64,000 nt of DNA, taken from contig NZ_JALJXJ010000024.1 of the NCBI RefSeq assembly GCF_024170005.1, positions 1 through 64,000 on the forward strand, read 5' to 3'. The stretch is from Azospirillum lipoferum (lineage in GTDB: Bacteria; Pseudomonadota; Alphaproteobacteria; Azospirillales; Azospirillaceae). Within the stretch, counting starts at the first letter, position 1. Every line of letters starts with the position of its first letter. A program made the position numbers and the translations under genes. Of this stretch, positions 9,549 to 18,165 are shown piece after piece. The notes beneath the pieces are model-generated. The model was not told the DNA's origin. It saw nothing but the letters and a program-made list of their open reading frames with translations, and searched no databases.

Positions 9549-11780
9549 GTGTCCATCGCCCTCACTCCCTCCGCTGGTCCTCCTGCCGGCCTCCGCGCCG
9601 TCGACACCCCCCCGGCCGATCCGCTGGCATCCCTGCGGCTGCCGGGGTTGCGCGACGATCTGGCCCTGCTGCCGGCGCCGGCGGGACAGGACGGGGCGCC
9701 GGGCTGGACCATCCACGATCCGGTACGCAACCGCTATTTCCGCATCGGGCCGGAGGCCTTCGCGCTGATCGCCCACTGGCACCATGCCAACCCGCGCGCC
9801 ATCGCCGCCGCGGTGGCCGACGACAGCCTGTTCGAGCCGGCGGTCGAGGACGTCATGGGCTTCTACCAGTTCCTGGCGGCCAACAACCTGACCGTCACCG
9901 TCGACACCGCCTTTCTGGCGCGTCAGGCGGCGGCGCGGAAGACCGGCTGGTTCTGGTGGCTGGTCCACAACTACCTGTTCTTCCGCATCCCGCTGGTGCG
10001 GCCGGACCGCTTCCTGTCGGCGACGGCGAGGCTGGTGGCGCCGCTCTACAGCCGGGTTTGGCTGGCCGTGGTCCTGCTGACCGCCGCCCTGGCCGGGCTG
10101 CTGGTGGCGCGGCAGTGGGACGCCTTCCTGCACACCTTCCAGCATTTCTTCTCCCCCGAAGGGCTGGCGCTCTACGGCGTCACGCTGCTGGGCACCAAGA
10201 TCTGCCACGAGCTGGGCCATGCCTACACCGCCAAGCGCTTCGGCTGCCGGGTGCCGACCATGGGGGTGGCCTTCCTGGTGATGTGGCCGGTGCTCTACAC
10301 CGACACCACCGACGCCTGGAGGCTGGTGTCGCGCCGGCAGCGGCTGGCGGTGGGGGCCGCCGGCATGCTGACCGAACTGATGATCGCGGTCTTCGCCACG
10401 CTGGCCTGGAGCTTTCTGCCCGACGGCCCACTGCGCAGCGCCGCCTATTTCCTGGCGACGGTCAGCTGGATCACCACGCTGGCGATCAACCTCAGCCCCT
10501 TCATGCGCTTCGACGGCTATTACCTGCTCTCCGACGCGCTGGACGTGCCCAACCTGCAGGAGCGCGCCTTCGCCATGGCGCGCTGGAAGCTGCGGGAATG
10601 GCTGTTCGGCCTGGGCGTGGCCCCGCCGGAGGAGATGCCGGCAACACGGCGCCGCATCCTGCTGGTCTATTCCTACGTCACCTGGGTCTACCGGCTGACG
10701 TTGTTCCTCGGCATCGCGCTGCTGGTCTACCACGTCGCCATCAAGGTTCTGGGGATCCTGTTGTTCGCCATCGAGATCGGCTGGTTCGTCGCCCGCCCCT
10801 TCCTGAACGAGGCCAAGGCCTGGTGGTCGTTGCGCGACCGCTTCCGTCCCAACCTGCGCAGCGGGCTGACCCTGGCCGGGCTGGCGGCGGCGGTCGGGCT
10901 GACGCTGCTGCCGGTGACCTCCACCGTGTCGGTGCCGGTGGTCTGGCGGGCGTCCGGCTTCGCCACCGTCTATGCCCCCCTCCCCGCCCGGCTGGAGGAG
11001 ACGCTGGTCGCCCGCGGCCAGAGCGTGGTGGAGGGCGAGCCGCTGTTCCGCCTGACCGCCCCCGACCTGGAGGGCAAGCTGCGGCAGTCGGAGTTGCGCA
11101 TCGACTGGATGCAGGAACAGATCGCCCGCCTGACCGCCAGCCGCGAGCAGCTCGACCGCGTGCGGGCGATGGAGGAGGATCTGGCCGCCACCCTGGCCGA
11201 GCGGCAGGGGCTGCTCGACAGCCGCGAGCGGCTGGTGGTGCGGGCCCCCCTGTCCGGCATCGTGCGTGACATGGAGGACGCCCTGACCCCCGGGCGCTGG
11301 ATCGGGCCGAAGCTGCCGCTGGCGATGGTGGTGGCGCCGGGCAGCGGCGAACTGGTCGGCTATGTCGGCGAGGGCGATTTCGACCGGCTGAGTCCGGGGG
11401 CCGGAGCGCAGTTCCATCCCGACGACCCGCTGGCCCCCCGGCGCGCGGCGAAGGTGCGCGCGGTCGATCCGGTCGCCGTGTCGGTTCTGGACGTGCCGGC
11501 GCTCGCCTCGGTCAATGGCGGGCCGGTGGCGGTGGAGGGGCAGGCAGGCCCCCCGCCGGGCCAGCAGCCGCATGGGAACGCCGGCCGCAGCGCGCTCGCC
11601 CCGGTGGAGGCGGTCTACCGCATCACCCTGGACGTCGAGCCGGCCACGGCCGGCAGTGCGCAGGAGGGGCCGGAACGCGTCACCCGCGGCATCGTCCGCG
11701 TGTCGGGCGAAGCCCGCAGCTTCGCCGAACGCTTCTGGCGCATGGCCGCATCGGTGCTGATCCGCGAGACGGGATTCTGA
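9549..11780 (+). CDS. M50 (site-2 protease-like) membrane protein fused to HlyD hairpin
   Basis: 743 residues from a GTG preceded by GAGGAC. An N-terminal soluble segment (about 30-110, FRIGPEAFALI) resembles a small PqqD/winged-helix-like domain. Several membrane segments follow, with the zinc-protease motif HELGH (His220, Glu221, His224) in a hydrophobic context and the later intramembrane motif SPFMRFDGYYLLSD, matching M50/S2P enzymes in which the Asp is the third zinc ligand. After the last membrane segment (about 445-475) comes an HlyD-like lipoyl/coiled-coil domain (about 480-620). No ATPase is encoded nearby, so this protein may be the inner-membrane component of the export system, either processing the substrate or acting structurally. 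Catalytic residues look intact. The role is inferred from operon context. Confidence 0.82.
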   Translation: MSIALTPSAGPPAGLRAVDTPPADPLASLRLPGLRDDLALLPAPAGQDGAPGWTIHDPVRNRYFRIGPEAFALIAHWHHANPRAIAAAVADDSLFEPAVEDVMGFYQFLAANNLTVTVDTAFLARQAAARKTGWFWWLVHNYLFFRIPLVRPDRFLSATARLVAPLYSRVWLAVVLLTAALAGLLVARQWDAFLHTFQHFFSPEGLALYGVTLLGTKICHELGHAYTAKRFGCRVPTMGVAFLVMWPVLYTDTTDAWRLVSRRQRLAVGAAGMLTELMIAVFATLAWSFLPDGPLRSAAYFLATVSWITTLAINLSPFMRFDGYYLLSDALDVPNLQERAFAMARWKLREWLFGLGVAPPEEMPATRRRILLVYSYVTWVYRLTLFLGIALLVYHVAIKVLGILLFAIEIGWFVARPFLNEAKAWWSLRDRFRPNLRSGLTLAGLAAAVGLTLLPVTSTVSVPVVWRASGFATVYAPLPARLEETLVARGQSVVEGEPLFRLTAPDLEGKLRQSELRIDWMQEQIARLTASREQLDRVRAMEEDLAATLAERQGLLDSRERLVVRAPLSGIVRDMEDALTPGRWIGPKLPLAMVVAPGSGELVGYVGEGDFDRLSPGAGAQFHPDDPLAPRRAAKVRAVDPVAVSVLDVPALASVNGGPVAVEGQAGPPPGQQPHGNAGRSALAPVEAVYRITLDVEPATAGSAQEGPERVTRGIVRVSGEARSFAERFWRMAASVLIRETGF

Positions 11781-11812
11781 TCGGCCTTTTCCGGATTGCG
11801 GCGGGCGGCTGC

Positions 11813-14800
11813 CTACCCCATTCCCACCGCCAGCAGTCCGTCCCCCGCCGCGGCGAGGCCGGCCGATTGCGGGCGGACATAGCCGATCGGGTTGGGACGC
11901 GGCTCGTTGCGGCCATACTGGATGAAGTGGACCAGCGCCTGCTGCTGGTCGCTGCCGAAGGCGCGCTGAAGGTCGGGATTGGCCGCCAGATAGGCAAGCG
12001 CGTTGAACCTGGTCGGGCGCCCGTCCGCCTGCCCGGTGGACTGGTAATGGGCGGTGGCGGCGGCGGTGTCGGTGCCGAAGGTTGCCGCCAGATCCGGGTT
12101 GGCCGCCAGATAGCTCAGCGCGTCGAAGCCGGCGGCGTCGCGCCGCGGCGTGTTGCCGTAGAGCACGACATAGAGCTTCACCTGCTGCTCGTTGCCCGAG
12201 AAGACGCTCAGCAGGTCCGGGTTGGCCAGCAGATAGTCGTGGGCGCTGAAGCTGGTGCTGCGGTTCTCCAGCCGGCCGTAGCGGATGTAATGCTCCTCCG
12301 CCCGCACGGGATCGTTGCCGATGGAGGCGGCGAGGTCGCGGTTGGCCGCCAGATAGGAGAGCGCGTCGAAGCTGGTGCTGCGCCCCTCCTGCCGGCCGCT
12401 GGACAGATAATGGCCGGCCGCCCGGGCGGTGTCGGTGCCGAAGGCGGCGGCAAGGTCGGGGTTGGCGGCAAGGTAGGCCAGGCTGTCGAAGCTGGTGCTG
12501 CGCCCCTCCCGCCGGCCGGAGGTCACGTAATGGCGGGCCGCCGCCGCCGGATCCAGCCCGAAGGCGGCCGCCAGATCCGGATTCGACACCAGATAGCCGT
12601 AGCCGTCGAACCGGGTGCTGCGCCCTTCCCGCTGGCCGCTGGACAGGTAATGACGGGTGGCGGCCGTCGTGTCGGTGCCGAAGACGGCGGCGAGGTCGGG
12701 GTTGGCGGCGAGATAAGCCAGCGGATCGAAGCTGCCGGCCGACCGGCCCTCCCGCCGGCCCAGGGCCAGATAATGCCGGCTCGCCGCCGCAACGTCGATG
12801 CCGAAGACCGCCACCAGATCGGGATTGGCGGCGAGGTAGGAAAGCGGGTCGAAGGAGCGGGTCGCTCGCCCCTCCGCCCGGCCGGCGCGCAGGTAATGCT
12901 CGCGCGCTGCCGCCGCGTCGGTGCCGAAGCTTGCTGCCAGATCGGGGTTGGAGGCGAGATAGGCCAGCGGGTCGAAGCCGGCCATCGTCTCGGCCAGCGT
13001 GGTCACCCGCAGGGTCACGGTCTGGCCGCTGACGGCTCCCTGGCTGTCGGTGACGGTGTAGGCGAAGGAGCCCGGCGACGCCGGGGTGCCGGCTGGCGCC
13101 TGATAGGTCAAGCCGGCCAGATCGGCGGTGCCGAGCGTCATCCCGCCGGTGACGGCGGCGCCGCTGGCCAGCCGGAGCGTGCCGGAGGCCGGCAGCCGGG
13201 CCAGCGTCACCGTCATGCTGTCGCCTTCATCAGGGTCGCTCGGCCGGTCGATGCCAAGCGCGATGGCCGGCCCGCCTTCCTGGGCGGTCAGGGTCTTGTC
13301 GCCCTGGACGACCGGCGGCCGGTTGGCCGGGCGCGAGGCGATGGTGAAGCCGATCCAGCGGCTCCACGCCACGCCGTTGTAGGCGCGCACCGACAGTTCG
13401 TCGATGCTAGGCAGAGTGGAGGCGGCGAAGGTGACGCCGGCGAAAGCCGCTGCGGTCAGCGGCACCACGGCGCCGGTGGCCTGGGCCGTCCCGCCGACCA
13501 TGATGGAACCGGCACCGTCGGTGTTGTCGACCAGCTCATACTGGGTGACGAGGCCGCCGGCCGGATCGGTCGCCGTGATCAGGCTGGCGAGGCTGAGGGA
13601 GGAGCCGATGGAAACCCGGCCGGCCCTGGCGGCGACTGCCGGGGGCAGCAGGCTGATGCGGGTGTCGGCGAACAGGGCGTATTCGACGTCGGTCAACGTG
13701 TCGGTGCCCTCGCCGCCGCCGGATATGATGGCGCCATCGGACGTGACGGTGACGGTGTAGGAGGCACGGCTGCCGTTGTAGACCGCGGTGTCGGTTCCGC
13801 CGTTGCCCTGCAGCGTGTCGTCGCCGGCTCCGCCGGTCAGCGTGTCGTCGCCCGCCCCGCCGGTCAGCAGATTGTTGGCGGTGTTGCCGATCAGGATGTC
13901 GTTGCCGCTGCCGCCGATGGCGTTCTCGATGGTGACCCCGGTGGCGATCGACACGTTGCCCACCGCCAGCCCGCCCGAGCCGTTGGGGCCGATGGAGCTG
14001 AAGGCGCCGGGCGTCAGGTCGATGGTGACGGCCGAGGCCTGCCCGCCGGCGTCGATGGTGTCGGTGCCGGCGGCATCCCAGATCGACTGGCTGACCGCGA
14101 CCGTGTTGCTGGCGAAGGCATAGCGGTCGTCGCCGATGCGGGTGCTGGTGTTGGCGCCGTACAGATATTGGGCCGCCGCGATGTCGTACAGCGCCGGTCC
14201 CGTCGCCAGCCCGTTCAGGCCCAGGCTGGGGTGCCGGTTGTAGGACATGACCGTGTAGCGGTAATTGTCCTCGGTCGAGGACAGGTAGGGCGGTTCGCCC
14301 CCGCCGCCGGTGGCGTTGTAGTTGCCGGGATGCTTCAGCCCGATGGCATGCCCGATCTCGTGCAGGATGGTCAGGTAGCCGTAGCTGCCAAGCGTCGGGC
14401 TGCTGTTGGTGCTGGTGTTGTTGGCGAGATAGATGTCGCCGCCGGTGTCATAGAGCGAGCCGGTCGGATAATAGGCGTAGGCGGCGCTGGAGCTTTGCCG
14501 GTTGGTGCCGACGCGGATCGACCCGCCCTGCCCGCTGTTGGCGCTGTCGGAGGTTTCGACGAAGAAGATGTTGGCGACGGCGCTCCAGGCGGCGAAGGCT
14601 TGGCGCACCGCGTCGCGCTGGGCGCTGGACAGCGGCGCGAAGCCGGTTGAGTCCGAAGTAGAGGCGTAGGACGGCGCCTGCTCCATGAAGCTGTAGGTGA
14701 CCGTCGCCCCGCTGCCGACCCCGCCGCTGCCCCAGCGCGGCGTCCCCGTCGCCAGCAGGGCCGAGACGGTGGCGGTGGCAGCCCCCTGGGACAGAGAGCC

Positions 14801-14947
14801 CTGCGGGTCCAGATTTGCCGCAATGGGGGCGGCACTCCAGCCGGCGGCCCAGCCGGCGGCCCAGCCGGCGGCATTGCACAGCAGGCAGGAACAGGCCGGC
14901 AGCGGGCCGACCGAAACGTCGAACAGGTCGGAGAGGGTGGTCGTCAT
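11813..14947 (-). CDS. M10 (serralysin-like) metalloprotease with RTX and nine C-terminal repeats
   Basis: About 1044 residues from ATG 14947; a GTG at 14965 is the alternative start. The zinc motif HEIGHAIGLKH (about 196-206) and the Met-turn (VMSYN, about 233) define an M10 metallopeptidase. RTX nonapeptides (GGAGDDTLTGGAGDDTL, about 365-385) bind calcium and usually mark type I secreted proteins. There is a cadherin-like segment (about 540-645) and then nine ~40-residue repeats with the core YLAANPDL..AFG.D...A..HY...G..EGR, running almost to the C-terminus. Near the N-terminus a 12-bp DNA repeat (14838-14872) encodes GWAAGWAAGW after an odd CSCLLC cysteine group. No Sec signal is evident. 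It is convergent with the M50 gene, 32 bp away. The repeats may bind a surface ligand; their function is unknown. Confidence 0.88.
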   Translation of the reverse strand: MTTTLSDLFDVSVGPLPACSCLLCNAAGWAAGWAAGWSAAPIAANLDPQGSLSQGAATATVSALLATGTPRWGSGGVGSGATVTYSFMEQAPSYASTSDSTGFAPLSSAQRDAVRQAFAAWSAVANIFFVETSDSANSGQGGSIRVGTNRQSSSAAYAYYPTGSLYDTGGDIYLANNTSTNSSPTLGSYGYLTILHEIGHAIGLKHPGNYNATGGGGEPPYLSSTEDNYRYTVMSYNRHPSLGLNGLATGPALYDIAAAQYLYGANTSTRIGDDRYAFASNTVAVSQSIWDAAGTDTIDAGGQASAVTIDLTPGAFSSIGPNGSGGLAVGNVSIATGVTIENAIGGSGNDILIGNTANNLLTGGAGDDTLTGGAGDDTLQGNGGTDTAVYNGSRASYTVTVTSDGAIISGGGEGTDTLTDVEYALFADTRISLLPPAVAARAGRVSIGSSLSLASLITATDPAGGLVTQYELVDNTDGAGSIMVGGTAQATGAVVPLTAAAFAGVTFAASTLPSIDELSVRAYNGVAWSRWIGFTIASRPANRPPVVQGDKTLTAQEGGPAIALGIDRPSDPDEGDSMTVTLARLPASGTLRLASGAAVTGGMTLGTADLAGLTYQAPAGTPASPGSFAYTVTDSQGAVSGQTVTLRVTTLAETMAGFDPLAYLASNPDLAASFGTDAAAAREHYLRAGRAEGRATRSFDPLSYLAANPDLVAVFGIDVAAASRHYLALGRREGRSAGSFDPLAYLAANPDLAAVFGTDTTAATRHYLSSGQREGRSTRFDGYGYLVSNPDLAAAFGLDPAAAARHYVTSGRREGRSTSFDSLAYLAANPDLAAAFGTDTARAAGHYLSSGRQEGRSTSFDALSYLAANRDLAASIGNDPVRAEEHYIRYGRLENRSTSFSAHDYLLANPDLLSVFSGNEQQVKLYVVLYGNTPRRDAAGFDALSYLAANPDLAATFGTDTAAATAHYQSTGQADGRPTRFNALAYLAANPDLQRAFGSDQQQALVHFIQYGRNEPRPNPIGYVRPQSAGLAAAGDGLLAVGMG

Positions 14948-15069
14948 GGCCGCGAGGGAATCCACGCCGCGGACTGCGGCTCCGCCACTCTACAGCCTTT
15001 CATTTCCCGATCGAAAGGGGAGGGGAGCCCGGACGCTTTTTCTCACGGATCATAACGACTGAGGCGCTC

Positions 15070-18000
15070 TTATCCCCTTTGCGCGGCCAGCTCATCGAAC
15101 ACCGCCTCGATGCGGTCGACGGAGCGGGCGACGGTGAAGTCGCGGGCGCGGTCACGGCCGGACATCGCCATGCGCAACCAGGCGGCGCGATCCTTGACCA
15201 GGCTGCGCAGGCGATCGGCGAGCGCCACATGGTCTTCCGCCTTGAACAGCAGGCCGTCGACGCCGTCGCGCAGCACCTCGCCGCTGCCGCCGGTGCCGCT
15301 GCCGATCACGGTCAGGCCGGCGGCCATCGCCTCCACCTGCGAGATGCCGAAGGGTTCCTGGAAGACACTGGGGAAGACCAGCACGTTGCAGCGGGCGAAC
15401 AGGTCGGACAGGCCACGGCGGTCCAGGAAACCGGTGAAGCGCACCTTGCCGGCCATGCCCTGGCGCTCCACGAAGTCGCGGCAGCGGGCGGCGAGGTCGG
15501 CGTCCGGCGCCTCTCCGGCGAAGGTGCAGTCGAAGTCGATGTCCTCGCGGTGCAGGATTCCCAGGGCGTTGACCAGCGTCTGCGGCCCCTTGTAGTTGAC
15601 GAGCAGGCTGGCGAAGGCAATGCGCAGCCGGTCGGTCGCGGGCATCACCGCGCGGTGGAAGTAGTCGACGCGGGCCCCGGGGTAAATCACTGTGGCAGGG
15701 AGACCATAGCCGCCGGCGGCCAGCCGCTCCGCCACCCAGCCGCTGGCCGGCCCGGCGCGGTAGAGGGGGGAGCGGGGTGCCGCCTCCGGCGTGTAGCCGG
15801 GATGCTGGTTTCCCAGGCAATGCAGCACCGGCACGCCCATCTGCCGGGTCAGCGGGTCGAGGAACTCGGTTCCCAGCAGGTCGAGGTTGCCGACCAGACA
15901 GGCGTCGGCGCGGAAGTGGCGGGCGGTCTCCAGCACGCGGTGGATGTTGGCGCGGATCAGCGCGACGCAGTGCGCCGGGTCTTCGTGGGCGAAGGCGCGA
16001 CCGTCCTTCCAATACCCATAGAGGGCCAGCGAACGGTCGACCTGCGTCTCGATGTCCTCGGTCCCGGCCATGCCCGGGCGGGTCAGTTCGGGAACGTCGG
16101 CGGTCAGCACCTTCACCGCATGGCCGCGGCGGATCAGCTCGGCCGAGAATTCCCACAGCTTGCGGCCATAGCCGCCGAACTCCTGCGGCGGGAACAGGTT
16201 GGTGACCACCAGGATGCGGCGCGGCCGCCCGATCGAGGGGGCGGCCGCCTGCCGGAACAGCGCGTGGTAACGCTCCAGCCCCGGATGGCCGGCGGCAAGC
16301 GCGGCGGCGTCGAGGTCCGGAGCGGGATCCGGGGCATCGGCGAGACGGGCGGCGCGTTGGGCCTCGCCCAGATAGATCGACGCCTCCAGCGGTCGTCCGC
16401 CCGCCGCGCACAGGCGGGCCAACCCGGCGAGCGCGTCCGGCCGCTGGCGGTCCAGCCCGACGGCGCGCAGCAGGAACCGCTCCGCCAAGGCGGTCTCGCC
16501 GAAACGGGCAGCCAGCCGGGCGGCGCCGATCATCTGGTCGGCAGTGCGCAGCATCGGCTCCAGCGCCGCGAGGCGGGCACGCCGCAGCTCCGGCGCCAGC
16601 CCCGCCGCCAGTTCCGGATCGGACAGCGAGCGGACGGCATAACGGACGGCATCGGCGCACTGGAACAGAATGCCGCCCACTCCGCTGGAACCGGGGCCGC
16701 TGGAACCAGGTTCGGCGGGCACGAAGCCCCAGCCGGCCAGATGGGCGGATGCCGCGGCATGGTCGCGCGCAGAGACGGTCGGACAGAGGACGGAGGCGCC
16801 GGGGAGCCCGGCCATCCGGCGGTCGGTCTCGGCCGTATCGGGCCAGGGCAGCAGCGTCACCGCCTCCGCCCGCACCCGGTCAGGAGGCGGCGGCAGCGGC
16901 AGCGGAACGGGATCGGCCGCCTCATCCGGCGCAACGGCCGGCGCAACGGCCGGCGCGGCGAACACCACCCGCGGCAGGTCGCGGGCCATGAGGCGCAGGT
17001 CGGCGGCGAAGCCATCCTCTCCGGTCGCATGGACGGTCAGCCGCGACGCGGTCAGCTGAAGCCGCTGCAGCGCCTCGTAGGCGGCGAGGCGGCGGCGGAA
17101 GCGGACACCCTGCGCGGGCAGGGCCGACAGCCCGCGCCGCTCCCCGCGAACCTCCAGCGCCGGATCGACGCGGTCGTCGAACACCGCAGCGAAGAACTGG
17201 GCGCACTTGACCTGCGGGCTATGGAATTCCAGCAGATGCGCCTGACCGGCCCGGCGGATCGCCATCGCCTCGGCCGGGTGGTCGAGGTAATGGCGCGCCA
17301 GTTCCACCAGCTCGTCCGGCGAGCGGTATGTCGCGAGATGGCGGCCGGGGGTGAAGCAGCGCTCCAGCCCGGCCTCTTCCGACAGCGCGTCGGTCAGCAG
17401 GAAGCCGCCGGCACCCAGCGCCTCGAAGACGCGCAGGTTGAGGTCGCCGTTCAGCGAGACGTTCAGCGTGACCTGCGAGGCGGCATAGAGGTCGGCCGCC
17501 GTTTCCGGCGGCGCCCGCATCGCGGTCAGCGGCAGCCCGGCCGCCACCAGCCGGTCCAGCACATGGCGCCGCCAGGGGTGGAAGGCGCCGACCTGTCCGA
17601 CGAAGGTGAGGGGACGGTCGGGGGACGCGGGAATGTCGCGCCGGCGCAGCGCATAGTCGACCGCCGGAATCCAATAGACGCAGTCGAACCCCGCCTCCAG
17701 GAAGGCATGGGCATGCTGGCGGGTGTGGTCGAGCACCACCGCGTCGAAGCCCTCCATCGCGCCATAGGCCAGCAGCGTGCGCAGGGGAGCCGCGAAATGG
17801 TGAGTGTCGCCGACCAGCAGCACCTTGGTGCCCGGCAGCCGGTCCAGCCCGCGGGCGAGGTTGCGCCGGGTGGCGTCGGCCTTGACGACGATCAGCTCCG
17901 GACGCTGGTGCGCCGGCAGACGGGCGACGATGGACGGCAGATCGAACTCGCCGGCCGGGGTGTTGAGCGAGGCGAAGCCGTCGCCCGTCTCCACCGTCGG

Positions 18001-18144
18001 ACAGTCGGGGCCGCAGAACACCTCCCGCTCCGAGAACAGCGGCCGGCGGTAATAGTCGGGTGTGGCCAGACAGCAGAACAGCGTGCGGGGAGCGTCGGCT
18101 CCCGTCTGTGGAAGGGTGGAAGGGGTTTGCGTGTGCGGCGGCAT
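15070..18144 (-). CDS. Tandem-domain glycosyltransferase
   Basis: 1024 residues with two probable glycosyltransferase units. The N-terminal half (about 20-350) resembles CgeB-type/GT1 enzymes (VGQVGAFHPWRR, then LNLRVFEALGAGGFLLTD). A less conserved middle section (about 350-640) includes TPR-like helices. The C-terminal half (about 640-1020) is a GT4-type enzyme: VVTNLFPPQEFGGYGRKLWE near its start, the acceptor/donor linker with YKGPQTL, and the donor-site motif VFPSVFQEPFGISQVEAMA with the paired Glu residues. It would act in the cytoplasm on a nucleotide-sugar donor. It begins the minus-strand end of the glycosylation island and lies 21 bp after the next minus-strand gene. Sugar specificity cannot be read from the sequence. 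Confidence 0.8.
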   Translation of the reverse strand: MPPHTQTPSTLPQTGADAPRTLFCCLATPDYYRRPLFSEREVFCGPDCPTVETGDGFASLNTPAGEFDLPSIVARLPAHQRPELIVVKADATRRNLARGLDRLPGTKVLLVGDTHHFAAPLRTLLAYGAMEGFDAVVLDHTRQHAHAFLEAGFDCVYWIPAVDYALRRRDIPASPDRPLTFVGQVGAFHPWRRHVLDRLVAAGLPLTAMRAPPETAADLYAASQVTLNVSLNGDLNLRVFEALGAGGFLLTDALSEEAGLERCFTPGRHLATYRSPDELVELARHYLDHPAEAMAIRRAGQAHLLEFHSPQVKCAQFFAAVFDDRVDPALEVRGERRGLSALPAQGVRFRRRLAAYEALQRLQLTASRLTVHATGEDGFAADLRLMARDLPRVVFAAPAVAPAVAPDEAADPVPLPLPPPPDRVRAEAVTLLPWPDTAETDRRMAGLPGASVLCPTVSARDHAAASAHLAGWGFVPAEPGSSGPGSSGVGGILFQCADAVRYAVRSLSDPELAAGLAPELRRARLAALEPMLRTADQMIGAARLAARFGETALAERFLLRAVGLDRQRPDALAGLARLCAAGGRPLEASIYLGEAQRAARLADAPDPAPDLDAAALAAGHPGLERYHALFRQAAAPSIGRPRRILVVTNLFPPQEFGGYGRKLWEFSAELIRRGHAVKVLTADVPELTRPGMAGTEDIETQVDRSLALYGYWKDGRAFAHEDPAHCVALIRANIHRVLETARHFRADACLVGNLDLLGTEFLDPLTRQMGVPVLHCLGNQHPGYTPEAAPRSPLYRAGPASGWVAERLAAGGYGLPATVIYPGARVDYFHRAVMPATDRLRIAFASLLVNYKGPQTLVNALGILHREDIDFDCTFAGEAPDADLAARCRDFVERQGMAGKVRFTGFLDRRGLSDLFARCNVLVFPSVFQEPFGISQVEAMAAGLTVIGSGTGGSGEVLRDGVDGLLFKAEDHVALADRLRSLVKDRAAWLRMAMSGRDRARDFTVARSVDRIEAVFDELAAQRG

Positions 18145-18165
18145 GCGGGAGCCTCGGAAGCGGGA

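Noticed and set aside
11867..14650. Plus-strand open frame over the metalloprotease gene
   Set aside because: Antisense to a gene with a perfect M10 zinc motif and RTX repeats; the apparent repeats are the shadow of the YLAxNPDL array.
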